Part shown: positions 9,145-17,578 of the stretch, in pieces
Numbering within the stretch: position 1 is the stretch's first letter
Layout: every line of letters starts with the position of its first letter
Assembly: GCA_965197385.1 (NCBI GenBank)
Contig: CBDANA010000009.1
Coordinates: 62,001 to 126,000 of the forward strand
Source of the DNA: G963667915 sp965197385
GTDB taxonomy: Bacteria; Acidobacteriota; Vicinamibacteria; Vicinamibacterales; UBA823
Reading direction: 5' to 3'
Length of the DNA: 64,000 bases
Program-made: the position numbers and the translations under genes
Notes under the pieces: generated by a model
What the model was told of the DNA's origin: nothing
The model's input: the letters and a program-made list of their open reading frames with translations, nothing else
The model's database searches: none

Positions 9145-10230
9145 GTGACGAACCACAGGACTATCCAGCCTGACGCGCGGAAGGTGATCGTCGGCGTGGA
9201 CACCCACAAGCACGTCCACGTGGCCGTGGCGATCGACACGAGGGGGGTCCGCCTCGACGATCGATCGTGTGCCGCCGACTCAGACGGCTACCAACAGCTG
9301 ATCACCTGGGCCGAGCGTCACGGCCGCATCGCCGCGTTCGGCATCGAGGGCACCGGCAGCTACGGGGCGGGACTCACTCGCGCGGTCCGGCGAGCCGGGC
9401 ACCAGGTGCTCGAAGTGAACCGAGGCGACCGGCGCACACGTCGAATCGCCGGGAAGTCCGACCCCGTGGATGCCGAGACCGCCGCGCGGTCGGTTCTGGC
9501 GGGCCAATCGACCGCCATCCCGAAGACCGCGGACGGAGCGGTCGAGATGATGCGCCACCTCAAAGTCGCGCGCCGGACGGCGGTCAAAGCCCGCACCTCG
9601 GCGATGATCACGCTGAAGCAGATCGTCGTCACCGCGCCGCCCGCGCTGCGAGAGACCCTCAACCCGCTCGCCGACCAGGCGCTCCTCAAACGCTGCCGCG
9701 GATGGCGCTGCGGCACGATCGATACGCCGACCGCCTCGGCGAAACATACCCTCCGGGCGCTCGCCCGTCGCTGGTTCGCTCTCTCCGTCGAAATCGTGGA
9801 CCACGACCGTCACGTGAGTCGACTCACCACCCAGACCTCACCGACGCTGCGTGAGGGCTTCGGCATCGGTGCCGACACCGCCGCCGAACTGCTGATCATC
9901 TTTGGCGACACCCCCGATCGGATTCATTCTGAAGCCGCCTTCGCCAAGCTTTGCGGGGCCTGCCCCATCCCGGCTTCGTCCGGGATGACGACGGGGCGCC
10001 ACCGCCTCTACCGCGGCGGTCATCGCCAGGCCAACGCCGCGCTCCACCGGGCCGTCATCGTGCGGATGCGGTTCCACACACCAACCCTCAACTACGTCGA
10101 ACGACGCACCGCTGAAGGGCGGCCCAAACGGGAGATCATCCGCTGTCTTAAACGCTTTCTCGCCCGCGAGATCTTTCAGCGCGTGATGGCAGACTACCGA
10201 GCGCGCCAAGCCGCAGACTTGGCGGCCTGA
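9145..10230 (+). CDS. IS110-family transposase (DEDD recombinase)
   Basis: 361 residues. The N-terminal RuvC-like domain has the acidic residues D19 in VGVDTHKHVHV, E in GIEGTGSYG, and two aspartates in GKSDPVDAETA. The C-terminal transposase_20 domain has the serine segment IPASSGMTTGRHRLYRGG and NAALHRAVIVRM. These enzymes move the element by RNA-guided recombination without DDE chemistry or long inverted repeats. No nonsense or frameshift is visible and length matches the family. The flanking 3' non-coding part is short (about 70 bases), the 5' part long, as in the IS110 rather than the IS1111 group. Confidence 0.92.
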   Translation: MTNHRTIQPDARKVIVGVDTHKHVHVAVAIDTRGVRLDDRSCAADSDGYQQLITWAERHGRIAAFGIEGTGSYGAGLTRAVRRAGHQVLEVNRGDRRTRRIAGKSDPVDAETAARSVLAGQSTAIPKTADGAVEMMRHLKVARRTAVKARTSAMITLKQIVVTAPPALRETLNPLADQALLKRCRGWRCGTIDTPTASAKHTLRALARRWFALSVEIVDHDRHVSRLTTQTSPTLREGFGIGADTAAELLIIFGDTPDRIHSEAAFAKLCGACPIPASSGMTTGRHRLYRGGHRQANAALHRAVIVRMRFHTPTLNYVERRTAEGRPKREIIRCLKRFLAREIFQRVMADYRARQAADLAA

Positions 10231-10308
10231 ACGACCGTCTTGACATATAGGGGCGTCAAGGCCCGCGAGACGCATACCCAACCGACCGCAGCCCGGCAGT
10301 GAGCGCTC

Positions 10309-10824
10309 TCATACTTCTATCGGGTCCGCCTCGGCCGACGACGCGCCGGGCGGCCTGTCATGCCGTAACCAGCGTGCGAGCGCCTTGCCGGGATCAGCGA
10401 TCTCCTCGATCGAGCCGTACCACGCGGCTTCCCAGCCGTCCGCGGGTAGGCCGGTGAACAACATCAAGTTGAGCGGGTAGACCTCGCTGTCGGTGCACCG
10501 GCGAAAATCGTCTCGGAACAGGAACACCGGCTTCTCCCACGCGATCGCCAGGCCCAGCTCCACCATGACGCCCTCATCCGGCGGACAGCCGTTGACCACC
10601 GCGAACAGCCCATCGGCCGCGCGCACGTCCCTCAGATCGGCCTGCCCAATCTGATACGCCCAGCCCGCACTCGCCCGGTCGACCTGGTTGTTGCGGGCGA
10701 ACGGCTCCCACACGTCGGCCCCCATCGACTCCAGCGCCCTCACAAGCTCGTGGAGCGGTCCGCCGCGCTGTTGCGCGGAGAAGCCATAGGGGTTCGCCAA
10801 ATAGAGGGTTTTCTTCGCGGTCAT
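10309..10824 (-). CDS. Nucleoside 2-deoxyribosyltransferase-family protein
   Basis: About 171 residues starting MTAKKTLYLANPYGFSAQQR, matching the (Y/F)LA.P.. start of PF05014 proteins. DGLFAVVNGCPPDEGVMVELGLA corresponds to the active-site region in which an aspartate positions the base and the glutamate of the ELG/ELA motif is the nucleophile. Family members exchange bases on deoxyribonucleosides or hydrolyse nucleotides. I chose ATG 10824 because the homology starts there; the longer frame (to 10977) runs into IS6. It stands alone between two insertion sequences, so no pathway can be read from context. Confidence 0.85.
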   Translation of the reverse strand: MTAKKTLYLANPYGFSAQQRGGPLHELVRALESMGADVWEPFARNNQVDRASAGWAYQIGQADLRDVRAADGLFAVVNGCPPDEGVMVELGLAIAWEKPVFLFRDDFRRCTDSEVYPLNLMLFTGLPADGWEAAWYGSIEEIADPGKALARWLRHDRPPGASSAEADPIEV

Positions 10825-10923
10825 GTGCACGTGTGCGGTCGTCGGCGACGGCGCCATCATAGAGGCGCCAGCCACGGGTGTCGAGAGAGCCTGTGATCGC
10901 GTGTCGCCCCACGGTGTACTGGA

Positions 10924-11727
10924 GGTACTGTCAAGTTCAGTGGGAGCGTGGCAGACTTGGCCGATGAAACGCGACACGCTGAGCTACCATGGATATCGAT
11001 TTCCCCCCGAGATCATCAGCCACGCCGTCTGGCTGTATCACCGCTTCGGTGTGAGCTTTCGCGATGTCGAAGATCTCCTGGCCCAACGCGGCATCACGGT
11101 GTCCTACGAAGCGATCCGGCTGTGGTGCCTCACATTTGGTTCAGTATACGCTCGCCGGCTCAAGCGTCGACAGGGCCGGCTGGGCGACATCTGGCACCTG
11201 GACGAGGTCTTCATCACCATCCAGGGACAGCGGCGCTATCTCTGGCGTGCCGTCGATCAAGATGGTGACGTCATCGATATCCTCGTCCAGTCGCGTCGCG
11301 ACTGTCGGGCGGCTACACGCTTTTTCCGCAAGCTGTTGAAGGGTTAGGAGCGTACGCCTGGGCGGTTGGTCACCGACAAGCTGAGCAGCTACAGGGCTGC
11401 GCACCGAGCGGTCATGCCGTCCGTCGCCCATCGCACGGACCGATACGAGAACAATCGTGCCGAAGTCTCCCACCAGCCCACACGGCAACGCGAGCGACAC
11501 ATGCGCCGGTTCAAATCTCCCGGGCAGGCGCAGCGATTCTTGTCCGTGCACGGACTCGTCCGCAACCTGTTCCACGTTGGCCGTCACCTGGTGCGAGCAG
11601 TGCATCATCGGGAGCTGCGAGGACGCTCTTTTCTCATTTGGGATGCAGTCACGCTCGCCGCCTGACTCGAACTGAGATCACGACCCCGAGTACCGGCTCG
11701 CTCGACGAACGCTAACTTGACAGTACC
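10924..11727 (+). mobile_element. IS6-family element (IS6 copy 2)
   Basis: An 804-bp element with perfect 14-bp inverted repeats GGTACTGTCAAGTT (10924-10937, complement 11714-11727), carrying one transposase gene with an in-frame stop. No 8-bp target duplication is visible, so neighbours may have been rearranged by IS6-mediated cointegration. Confidence 0.85.
10964..11665 (+). pseudogene. IS6-family transposase with amber nonsense codon
   Basis: Starts MKRDTLSYHGYRFPPEIISH and keeps the D of IWHLDEVFITI and the later D of AVDQDGDVIDI. A TAG at 11345-11347 interrupts at LLKG*ERTPGRLVTDKL; the intact copy at 23378-24076 reads LLKSQRQEPCRLVTDKL, so a CAG-to-TAG change is likely. Sequence continues in the same frame to YENNRAEVSHQ and VGRHLVRAVHH, ending at 11665. 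The catalytic glutamate lies downstream of the stop, so this copy is inactive unless the stop is suppressed. Confidence 0.88.
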
Positions 11728-11747
11728 CCGGTGAAGGCCGTGGAGCG

Positions 11748-12665
11748 CTAGACGACGCCCTTCTTAGCGATTCCCGTTGCCAGGGCGATCATCGAGGCGA
11801 TGTCTGACAGGTTCGAGGGAACCACGAATGTGTTGCCAGTCTTCGCCAGCCGACCGAATTCCTCGATGTACTGCTCCGCGATCCTCAGCTGCATGGCCCT
11901 GTCTCCCCCGGTGGTCTGCAGCGCGTCCGCCACCCTGCGGAGGCCCTCCGCAGTCGCGGTGGCCACAGTGAGAATGGCCTCAGCCTCCCCCTCGGCCTCG
12001 TTGATCTTCTGCTGCTTGGAGGCCTCAGACTCCTTGATGACCTGCTGCTTGCCGCCCTCGGCCTCGTTGATTTTTGCGTCCCGCTCACCCTCGGATGTGA
12101 GGATCACCGCCCGCTTCTCCCGCTCCGCACGCATCTGCTTCTCCATCGCCGAGAGCACGTCCTGCGGGGGATTGATGTTCTTGATCTCGTAGCGAAGAAC
12201 CTTGACGCCCCAGGGGTCGGACGCCTTGTCGAGTTCCATGACCACCGAGGCGTTGATCGTGCCGCGCTCCTCGAACGTGCGGTCGAGATCGATTTTTCCG
12301 ATCTCGCTACGCAGGGTCGTCTGGGCGAGCTGGCTGATGGCAAAGATAAAGTCACCGATTCCGTAGGAGGCACGCTGGGCGTCGAGCACTTTCATGTAGA
12401 GAACCCCGTCCACGCCTACCTGGACGTTGTCCCGGGTGATGCAGATCTGCTCTGGGATGTCGACGGCGTGCTCCTTGAGGTTGTGCCTGTATGCGATCCG
12501 CTCTACGAAAGGGATGAGAATGTGGAATCCCGCCTGCATCGTCTTCCGGTACTTGCCGAGGTACTCCACGACGTACGCGTTCTGCTGAGGAACTACGATG
12601 GCGGTCTTCGCAATGACCACGAGAGCCAGCACGACGACGACTCCGGCGGCGATTAATGTTTCCAT
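11748..12665 (-). CDS. qmcA: SPFH/band-7 membrane protein (paraslipin, QmcA-like)
   Basis: 305 residues: an N-terminal membrane anchor (IAAGVVVVLALVVIAKTAIVV), the SPFH domain (VPQQNAYVVEYLGKYRKTMQ, GFHILIPFVERIAYRHNLKE, then SQLAQTTLRSEIGKIDLD), and a long Ala/Glu/Lys/Gln coiled coil (AKINEAEGGKQQVIKESEAS) that drives oligomerisation. Such proteins form large cage-like or ring scaffolds in the inner membrane and regulate membrane proteases or local lipid order. It is the second gene of an operon with nfeD, 21 bp upstream, the usual pairing. Sequence is intact. Confidence 0.92.
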   Translation of the reverse strand: METLIAAGVVVVLALVVIAKTAIVVPQQNAYVVEYLGKYRKTMQAGFHILIPFVERIAYRHNLKEHAVDIPEQICITRDNVQVGVDGVLYMKVLDAQRASYGIGDFIFAISQLAQTTLRSEIGKIDLDRTFEERGTINASVVMELDKASDPWGVKVLRYEIKNINPPQDVLSAMEKQMRAEREKRAVILTSEGERDAKINEAEGGKQQVIKESEASKQQKINEAEGEAEAILTVATATAEGLRRVADALQTTGGDRAMQLRIAEQYIEEFGRLAKTGNTFVVPSNLSDIASMIALATGIAKKGVV

Positions 12666-12686
12666 GGCGTTCCTCCCGAGAATCGT

Positions 12687-13115
12687 TTACAAGTCCTTCC
12701 GGATCGAGAGGACTAGACCGTCGACACGCTCCACTCGGCATCGATCTCCAACCTCGAGATCCAGCTCGCCGATATTCCGGGCGCGCCAGGTCGAGCCCCG
12801 CAGTTCAGCCTGTCCCGTGCCTCCGGCGGCGAGCTGCTCGGTGGCGACGGCGATCTCGTCCTCTAGCTTGTCCACGTCCTGCTCGCGCGTCTTGATCTTC
12901 TCCCGAAGGCGAGCCCGGAAGAGGACGAGCATCCCAATCGACAGCGCGGCGAAGAGGAGCCACTGCGCGGAGACGGGGAGGCTTACCCCGAGCAGGACCA
13001 GCAGGCCGACGATGACGGCGCTGGCGGCAAAGAAAACAAGATAGAAATCCGTCAAAACGATGATCTCGGAGATGAGGATGACCGTTCCGAGAACTATCCA
13101 GCCCCACCAGGGCAT
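12687..13115 (-). CDS. nfeD: NfeD-like membrane protein
   Basis: 142 residues with three or four transmembrane segments (WGWIVLGTVILISEIIVLTD, LVFFAASAVIVGLLVLLG, AQWLLFAALSIGMLVLFRA) and a C-terminal OB-fold domain (GSTWRARNIGELDLEVGDRC, VDGLVLSIRKDL). This is the short NfeD form without the ClpP-like protease. NfeD proteins work with SPFH proteins and the downstream gene is exactly that, so the two form one transcription unit. Membrane quality control or organisation is the likely role (family knowledge). Confidence 0.92.
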   Translation of the reverse strand: MPWWGWIVLGTVILISEIIVLTDFYLVFFAASAVIVGLLVLLGVSLPVSAQWLLFAALSIGMLVLFRARLREKIKTREQDVDKLEDEIAVATEQLAAGGTGQAELRGSTWRARNIGELDLEVGDRCRVERVDGLVLSIRKDL

Positions 13116-13697
13116 GACTCACCTCGCTTCGGGATCCGTACGTGGGATGCGGACACGCAATGTACGCGCGCCTTCGGGTTGCGGCTCATCGTACACCAGA
13201 TGGGCGTGACGGAAGGGCTGGTCAGGCGTCGGTGCGTGGACTTCGCCCGAGCGACTCTGCGTCGCTAAATCCAGGGATTCTGACGATCTCGATCACTCAG
13301 GATGAACGCCGCTGCATTCGGTGAAGACTCATCGGCACCCAATCCGGGATTTCCATTTTACCTGTCCCGGATGGCACCGTTATACACCTGACCGCCGCCG
13401 CGCGCACGAAATTCTGTTCGTCGCACAATCGTCCAGCTCCAGAGACTGTCACTCAGCCCGCGCTGACGTGCGACCGACTGGAGCCGCTGTTTTCAGGGCA
13501 TTTCTCAGACACTGGTCCACACTTACGTCGTTTCTTCGTCGGAGTTCCTCGGTAAGCGATCGCCCGCTATCCTCCCGGCACTGGCGAGCAGGGACGCTTT
13601 GCCCCCGAAGCCACGTGACGTGATCCACAACGCGACCGGGTCGCGGGCGAACAAGGCATCCAGGAAGGCCTGGGTCGGGCTGGCCGGCAGGCGTCCC
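13116..13697. other. Gene-poor interval upstream of nfeD
   Basis: About 580 bases with no reading frame that I can support. The first 100 bases should contain the nfeD operon promoter; no clear -35/-10 pair was picked. A frame on the minus strand at 13449-13772 has no recognisable motif and runs into the IS3 end. Confidence 0.5.
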
Positions 13698-13762
13698 TGG
13701 CCTGCCCCCCTTAAACCGGTCCAGATCCAGCGTTAGGATTTTGGGCGGAAGGAGGCGGCAGG

Positions 13763-14041
13763 ATGCCCACAAAGCGGTAGAGCACGGAACAGATTGTCAG
13801 CAAGCTGCGGCAGGCCGAGGTGGAGCTGAGCCGCGGTCTGCGCCCGCCCCCGGTCTGTAAGAAACTCGGGATCAGCGAGCAGACGTACTCTCGGGGGCGG
13901 AAGGAGTACGGGGGCTTGCGGCTCGATCAGGCCACGCGGCTCAAGGAGCTCGAGCGCGAGAACCCGCGGCTCAAGCAGCTGGTGGCGGACCCAGCCCTCG
14001 ACCACGCGATTCTTACAGAGGTGCCCTCGGGACACGTCTGA
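13763..14041 (+). pseudogene. IS3 OrfA with amber codon
   Basis: Reads MPTKR, then TAG at 13778-13780, then in the same frame STEQIVSKLRQAEVELSRG, VCKKLGISEQTYSRGRKEYG and a coiled coil (RLKELERENPRLKQLVAD), which is a standard IS407-group OrfA. Only one nonsense codon separates it from a complete gene. It ends at 14041 and orfB follows in the -1 frame. Confidence 0.85.
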
Positions 14042-14597
14042 GCCCGCCGAGACGCCGGCAGGCGGGGGCCGGAGTCCGCCACCGGGTGGCCGTCTCCGAG
14101 CGGCGGGCCTGTCGCGGGCTGGGCCCGGCGCGGTCCACGCACCGGCATCGGGCGCGGGTGCCGGATGCTGAGCCGCGGGTGGTGGAACGGATCATCGCGT
14201 TGGCGACCGCGTATGGGCGGGATGGGTATCGGCGGGTCACGGGGCTGTGGCGGGGGGAGGGGTGGCCGGTGAATCCCAAACGGGTCGAACGGCGGTGGCG
14301 GCGGGAAGGGCTGAAAGTCCCCAAGAAACAGCCCAACCGGGGCCGGTTGTGGCTCACCGACGGGTCGTGTGTGCGTTGCCGGCCCGCGTATCGCCTCCAC
14401 GTGTGGGCGTATGACTTGCTGACGGCGCGGACGCCCGACGGGCGACCGCTGAAGATCCTGACCGTCGTCGAGGAGTATTCGCGGGAATGTTTGGCGATTG
14501 TGGTCGCCCGGCGGGTGCGGTCGCCCGAGGTGCTCGAGACGTTGGCGGAGCTGTTCGTGACGCATGGCCTCCCCGCGCACCTGCGCTCCGCGTGCTA
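14042..14597 (+). pseudogene. IS3 OrfB transposase, 5' part
   Basis: Encodes the HTH_21-like part (ERIIALATAYGRDGYRRVTG) and the start of the rve domain (HVWAYDLLTARTPDGRPLKI), whose first catalytic D is the AYD aspartate. Homology ends at HGLPAHLRS, immediately before the second catalytic motif, DNGPE. The IS1111-like element is inserted precisely there; the protein resumes with LDNGPEFTATRIRLW at about 16150. Confidence 0.85.
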
Positions 14598-14816
14598 TGA
14601 CCAAGTTGTCAAGGCTCTCGGCGCCGTTGGGCTGTCCAATCGAGGGACAGATACGGGCACGGGCTCGCTGGAGCCGGCCCATCGTGCGTCATCCGGACTC
14701 ATACCCGAGGAGCGGAGGGTGCCTGGCGGACGGGCGTCGAGCTGTCTTCGACTCGAAGGGCTCAGGACAACGGTCGGCATGGCCTCCTCTCCGGCCGGAG
14801 CCGGAGCCTCAGGTCT
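14598..14816 (-). ncRNA. Structured 3' non-coding end of the IS1111-like element (candidate guide RNA)
   Basis: Roughly 219 bases between the transposase stop and the junction with IS3. They contain several inverted repeats, among them CTGTCC/GGACAG in the 14630-14655 stretch and the palindrome CTCCGGCCGGAG near 14790. In IS1111-group elements the guide (seek/bridge) RNA is encoded downstream of the transposase, whereas the 5' side here is only about 75 bases. Assignment rests on position and structure, not on a covariance match. Confidence 0.4.
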
Positions 14817-16073
14817 CTAGGCGGCGATCGGATCATCCCTCCACACGTGGTTGACGTCGAACGCCGTTTGGTTGTGGACGACGGCGAACGCGTAGTGCAG
14901 CAGCTTGGTCATGCAGGCCCCGATCGCTTGCATGGGGGGCAGGGGCCGCGTGACGCGCTGCGTGAGGCGCTCGTAGTGGGCTCTCAGGCGCCGGGTATGG
15001 CGTATGGACGACAGCGTGGCCATGTAGACCACGGCGCGCAGCTGCGCCCGGCCGCGCTTGCTGATCGGTGTGCGGCCCGCGTGCTGGCCGCTTTCCCGTC
15101 TCGACGGCTGCAGGCCGGCGAGCTTCACTAACTGCCGGCCGTGCCGGAATCGGTGAAAGGGGCCGATCTCGGCGAGTAGCCCGGCGATCGTGACCCACCC
15201 GATCCCCGGCAACGGCGCGAGATACGTCGGCTCCTCAAACCCCTCGAGGTCGGTCTGGAGCTCGCCCGCGACGCGATCGAGTTGGTCGCCGACGAAGTCG
15301 AGACGCTCGACCAGCCGAGTCACTTCACGCATGGCGGCCTCATGCCCATGGAGCGCCGCCACCGTCCTCCCGGCCTTCTCCCAGACTTGCTCAATCTTGA
15401 AGCGCCACATCCGCCGTCCCCGCCGGTGCTCTTGCACGACTCGGATGAAGGCCGGCTTCGTCAGCATCGCGATGTCCTGCGGGGGCAAGCCCGCCCGCAG
15501 CACCGCGAGGCACCCAGGCGCCGTGACGGTTTTCCACTCGCCGACGATTTCCGGAAACACGCCGTAGAGCTGATGCACGAGCAGGGTCTTGAGGCGGGCG
15601 CGCTCGCAGCGTAGACGCTGATACTCGCCCCAGGCTCGCCGCAGTTGCATGTATCGAGCGGGCAAGAGCTGGCACTTGGTCACGACCCCCGTGCGCAGCA
15701 GCTGCGCGATCTGCTCTGCGTCGGTCAGGTCTCGCTTGTCGCGTCCCATCTGCCGAGCCTCGCGCACCCGGAAGGTCGCGAGCGGATTGACGACGTGATA
15801 CCGAAGCGCGCGCTGCTCAAAGAATGCACCAACCGCCTCCCACACGTGTCCGGTGGCCTCGAACGCGAAGTGCACCGTACCTCGTCCCCGGCCGACTCGA
15901 CGGGCCGAGCAGCGCTCCACGAGCTCGCGCAGCCCCTCTCGAGAATGCGAAACCTTGAAGCTCGTGAGGCGGTGTCCCTGCCCATCGAGGACGACCACCT
16001 GGTGCTGACGGGTCGCCAGATCGATGCCCACGAAGATGTCGTCCAACGTGTGGTGCCTCTCATCCTGTCTCAT
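14817..16073 (-). CDS. IS110-superfamily transposase (IS1111-like)
   Basis: 418 residues starting MRQDERHHTLDDIFVGIDL. The DEDD RuvC-like domain has D in GIDLATRQHQVVV, E in FAFEATGHVWEA, and aspartates in RDKRDLTDAEQIA. A long helical linker precedes the C-terminal domain: YLAPLPGIGWVTIAGLLAEI, then SRRESGQHAGRTPISKRG with the conserved serine, then RAQLRAVVYMA. The ATG at 16073 was chosen because the catalytic domain starts there; the longer frame reads IS3 antisense. The gene is intact. The element sits exactly before the DNG motif of an IS3 orfB. Confidence 0.88.
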   Translation of the reverse strand: MRQDERHHTLDDIFVGIDLATRQHQVVVLDGQGHRLTSFKVSHSREGLRELVERCSARRVGRGRGTVHFAFEATGHVWEAVGAFFEQRALRYHVVNPLATFRVREARQMGRDKRDLTDAEQIAQLLRTGVVTKCQLLPARYMQLRRAWGEYQRLRCERARLKTLLVHQLYGVFPEIVGEWKTVTAPGCLAVLRAGLPPQDIAMLTKPAFIRVVQEHRRGRRMWRFKIEQVWEKAGRTVAALHGHEAAMREVTRLVERLDFVGDQLDRVAGELQTDLEGFEEPTYLAPLPGIGWVTIAGLLAEIGPFHRFRHGRQLVKLAGLQPSRRESGQHAGRTPISKRGRAQLRAVVYMATLSSIRHTRRLRAHYERLTQRVTRPLPPMQAIGACMTKLLHYAFAVVHNQTAFDVNHVWRDDPIAA

Positions 16074-16149
16074 GCTGGCCTCCCTGCTTTGTCGTGATTG
16101 CACGGAGACTATGCGGAGATGGGGTGAGGGCGCCCTTCCTGTCATCTCC

Positions 16150-16472
16150 ATATCCTGGACAACGGCCCGGAGTTTACGGCCACGCGCATCCGGCTGTGGC
16201 TGGACGCCCTGCAGGTGCAGACGCTGTTCATCGAGCCGGAGAGTCCCTGGGAGAACGGCTACGTGGAATCGTTCAACGGGAAACTGCGCGACGAACTGCT
16301 CGACCGCGAGATCTTCTCCACGTTGACGGAAGCCAAGATCTTGATCGAACGATGGCGGCGCGAGGACAACACGGTGCGGCCCCACCGTGCGCTGGGCTCT
16401 CGGCCACCGGCCCCGGCAGCCCTCAGCCCAGCGCCCCTGAGCGGCCTGATCATGAGCCCAGCTCTCTCATAA
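16150..16472 (+). pseudogene. IS3 OrfB transposase, 3' part
   Basis: Resumes the interrupted orfB: LDNGPEFTATRIRLWLDALQ with the second catalytic D, and PWENGYVESFNGKLRDELLD with the catalytic E, then EDNTVRPHRALG. It ends at 16472, 29 bp from the right inverted repeat. A nearly identical copy is at 26545-26867. Confidence 0.88.
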
Positions 16473-16562
16473 GAACTGGCTCAATCCTGGGGGGCGGGTC
16501 ACGACAACGGCCCGAGGGGACTAACGCCCCGATGTCGCAAGACACGCGTTCAGGCAACCTGG

Positions 16563-16592
16563 GTGACAGCTTCGCTGCCGGACTCGTATAAT
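16563..16592 (+). promoter_or_regulatory. Sigma70-like promoter of the zinc peptidase gene
   Basis: GTGACA at 16563-16568 and TATAAT at 16587-16592, spaced by 18 bp. This is close to consensus and 50 bp upstream of the peptidase start codon at 16643. Confidence 0.55.
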
Positions 16593-16642
16593 TCGAGACT
16601 GCGTCTCTGGCTAGACCCACGCATACAGGGAGTCATCGAACG

Positions 16643-17338
16643 ATGTTTTTCTTCGATCCGACGTATCTGCTGTTCATCCTGCCGGGAGTGGCGCTGTCGC
16701 TCTGGGCGAGCTTCCGTACCAAGTCGGCATTCCGTACCTACTCGAAGGTGCCGTGTGCGCGCCAGCTCACCGGCGCCCAGGCCGCCCGCCTGATGCTCGA
16801 CCGCGCTGGGCTGCACCACGTGGGCATCGGACAGTCACACGGCTTGCTCTCGGACCATTACAATCCGGCGACGCGCCGCTTGGCCCTGTCGAAGGACGTG
16901 CACGATGCCACCTCGATTGCGGCGATTGGCGTGGCGACGCACGAAGCCGGCCACGCCATCCAGCATGCGGCCCACTACGCCCCCCTCTGGCTGCGGAGCA
17001 CCCTCGTGCCCACGGCCAACATCGGGTCGTCGATCGGTTACGTCGTGATGATGATCGGGCTATTCATGGCGTCGCAGTCGCTGGTGGGCATCGGCGCGCT
17101 CCTGTTCTCGGCGGTCCTCCTCTTTCAGATCGTGACGCTCCCCGTGGAGTTTGATGCCACGGCCCGCGCCAAGAAACTCGTGGTGGCGTACGGGATTATC
17201 AGTGAGCGCGAGCGGGTGGGTATGGACCGCGTGTTGAACGCTGCCGCGCTCACCTACGTGGCCGCCGTGGTCAGCACGCTCCTGACTCTGCTCTATTTCT
17301 TGATGCGGGCCGGCTTGCTGGGGGGGCGGGACGATTAG
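16643..17338 (+). CDS. Zinc-dependent membrane peptidase (YugP/Zn_peptidase_2 family)
   Basis: 231 residues: an N-terminal helix (LLFILPGVALSLWASF), then the metalloprotease motif HEAGH at residues 100-104, preceded by NPATRRLALSKDVHDATSIA, which is highly typical of the family. Two or three further membrane helices follow (SIGYVVMMIGLFMA, LLFSAVLLFQIVTLPVEFDA, TYVAAVVSTLLTLLYFLM). The EFDA segment after the last-but-one helix supplies the third zinc ligand in this family. Substrates are unknown. The start follows a near-consensus promoter and the gene is intact, although it lies between IS3 and IS5 debris. Confidence 0.92.
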   Translation: MFFFDPTYLLFILPGVALSLWASFRTKSAFRTYSKVPCARQLTGAQAARLMLDRAGLHHVGIGQSHGLLSDHYNPATRRLALSKDVHDATSIAAIGVATHEAGHAIQHAAHYAPLWLRSTLVPTANIGSSIGYVVMMIGLFMASQSLVGIGALLFSAVLLFQIVTLPVEFDATARAKKLVVAYGIISERERVGMDRVLNAAALTYVAAVVSTLLTLLYFLMRAGLLGGRDD

Positions 17339-17341
17339 GAC

Positions 17342-17516
17342 GTGTTTCGCGATACGGGGGTGACTACATTACCCGCTGTTGAAGCGCTGCATGTGAGCGT
17401 CCATGATCTATCGACCGACAAACAACGGATGAGCCACGTCATCCGCAAGCATCTGCGCCTGGAAATTGATGCGTACGAGGCGGCCATCCGCTCGTCGGGC
17501 GTCCACTGCGCACTGG
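17342..17516 (+). pseudogene. Truncated hypothetical gene
   Basis: An open frame directly after the peptidase (MFRDTGVTTLPAVEALHVSV...DKQRMSHVIRKHLRLEIDAY) that ends where the 59-bp IS-end repeat starts. I recognise no family. Codon use looks like a coding sequence and the sharp cut at the repeat suggests a real gene that lost its 3' part. Confidence 0.35.
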
Positions 17517-17573
17517 TTTTGTCAACTTGCCGGACGCGGGCCGGGTCGCCGGCCAAGATCCGAACTTGGGCGG
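17515..17573. repeat. 59-bp IS-end relic, identical to 6844-6902
   Basis: Perfect 59-bp match to the sequence that truncates the MFS gene at 6844. Here it truncates the hypothetical frame at 17516 and abuts the left end of IS5 copy 1 at 17579. It has one copy of the GATCCGAACTTGGGCGG motif instead of two. Confidence 0.8.
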
Positions 17574-17578
17574 CTGCT

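Larger units (their letters stand above)
13698..16501 (+). mobile_element. IS3-family element (IS407-like group) interrupted by an IS1111-like element
   Basis: The outer element has inverted repeats TGGCCTGCCCCCC at 13698 and the complement of TGACCCGCCCCCC ending at 16501. It contains an orfA with a nonsense codon and an orfB split into 14042-14597 and 16150-16472 by the inner element. The final 587 bp (15915-16501) are duplicated at 26310-26896. Confidence 0.8.

Noticed and set aside
10916..11735. 8-bp target duplications around IS6 copies 2 and 3
   Set aside because: Flanking octamers differ (GTACTGGA and CCGGTGAA for copy 2), so simple insertion cannot be shown.
13449..13772. Minus-strand frame of 107 codons
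   Set aside because: Runs across the IS3 left end and contains only Arg/Pro/Gly-rich sequence; no ribosome-binding site or motif.
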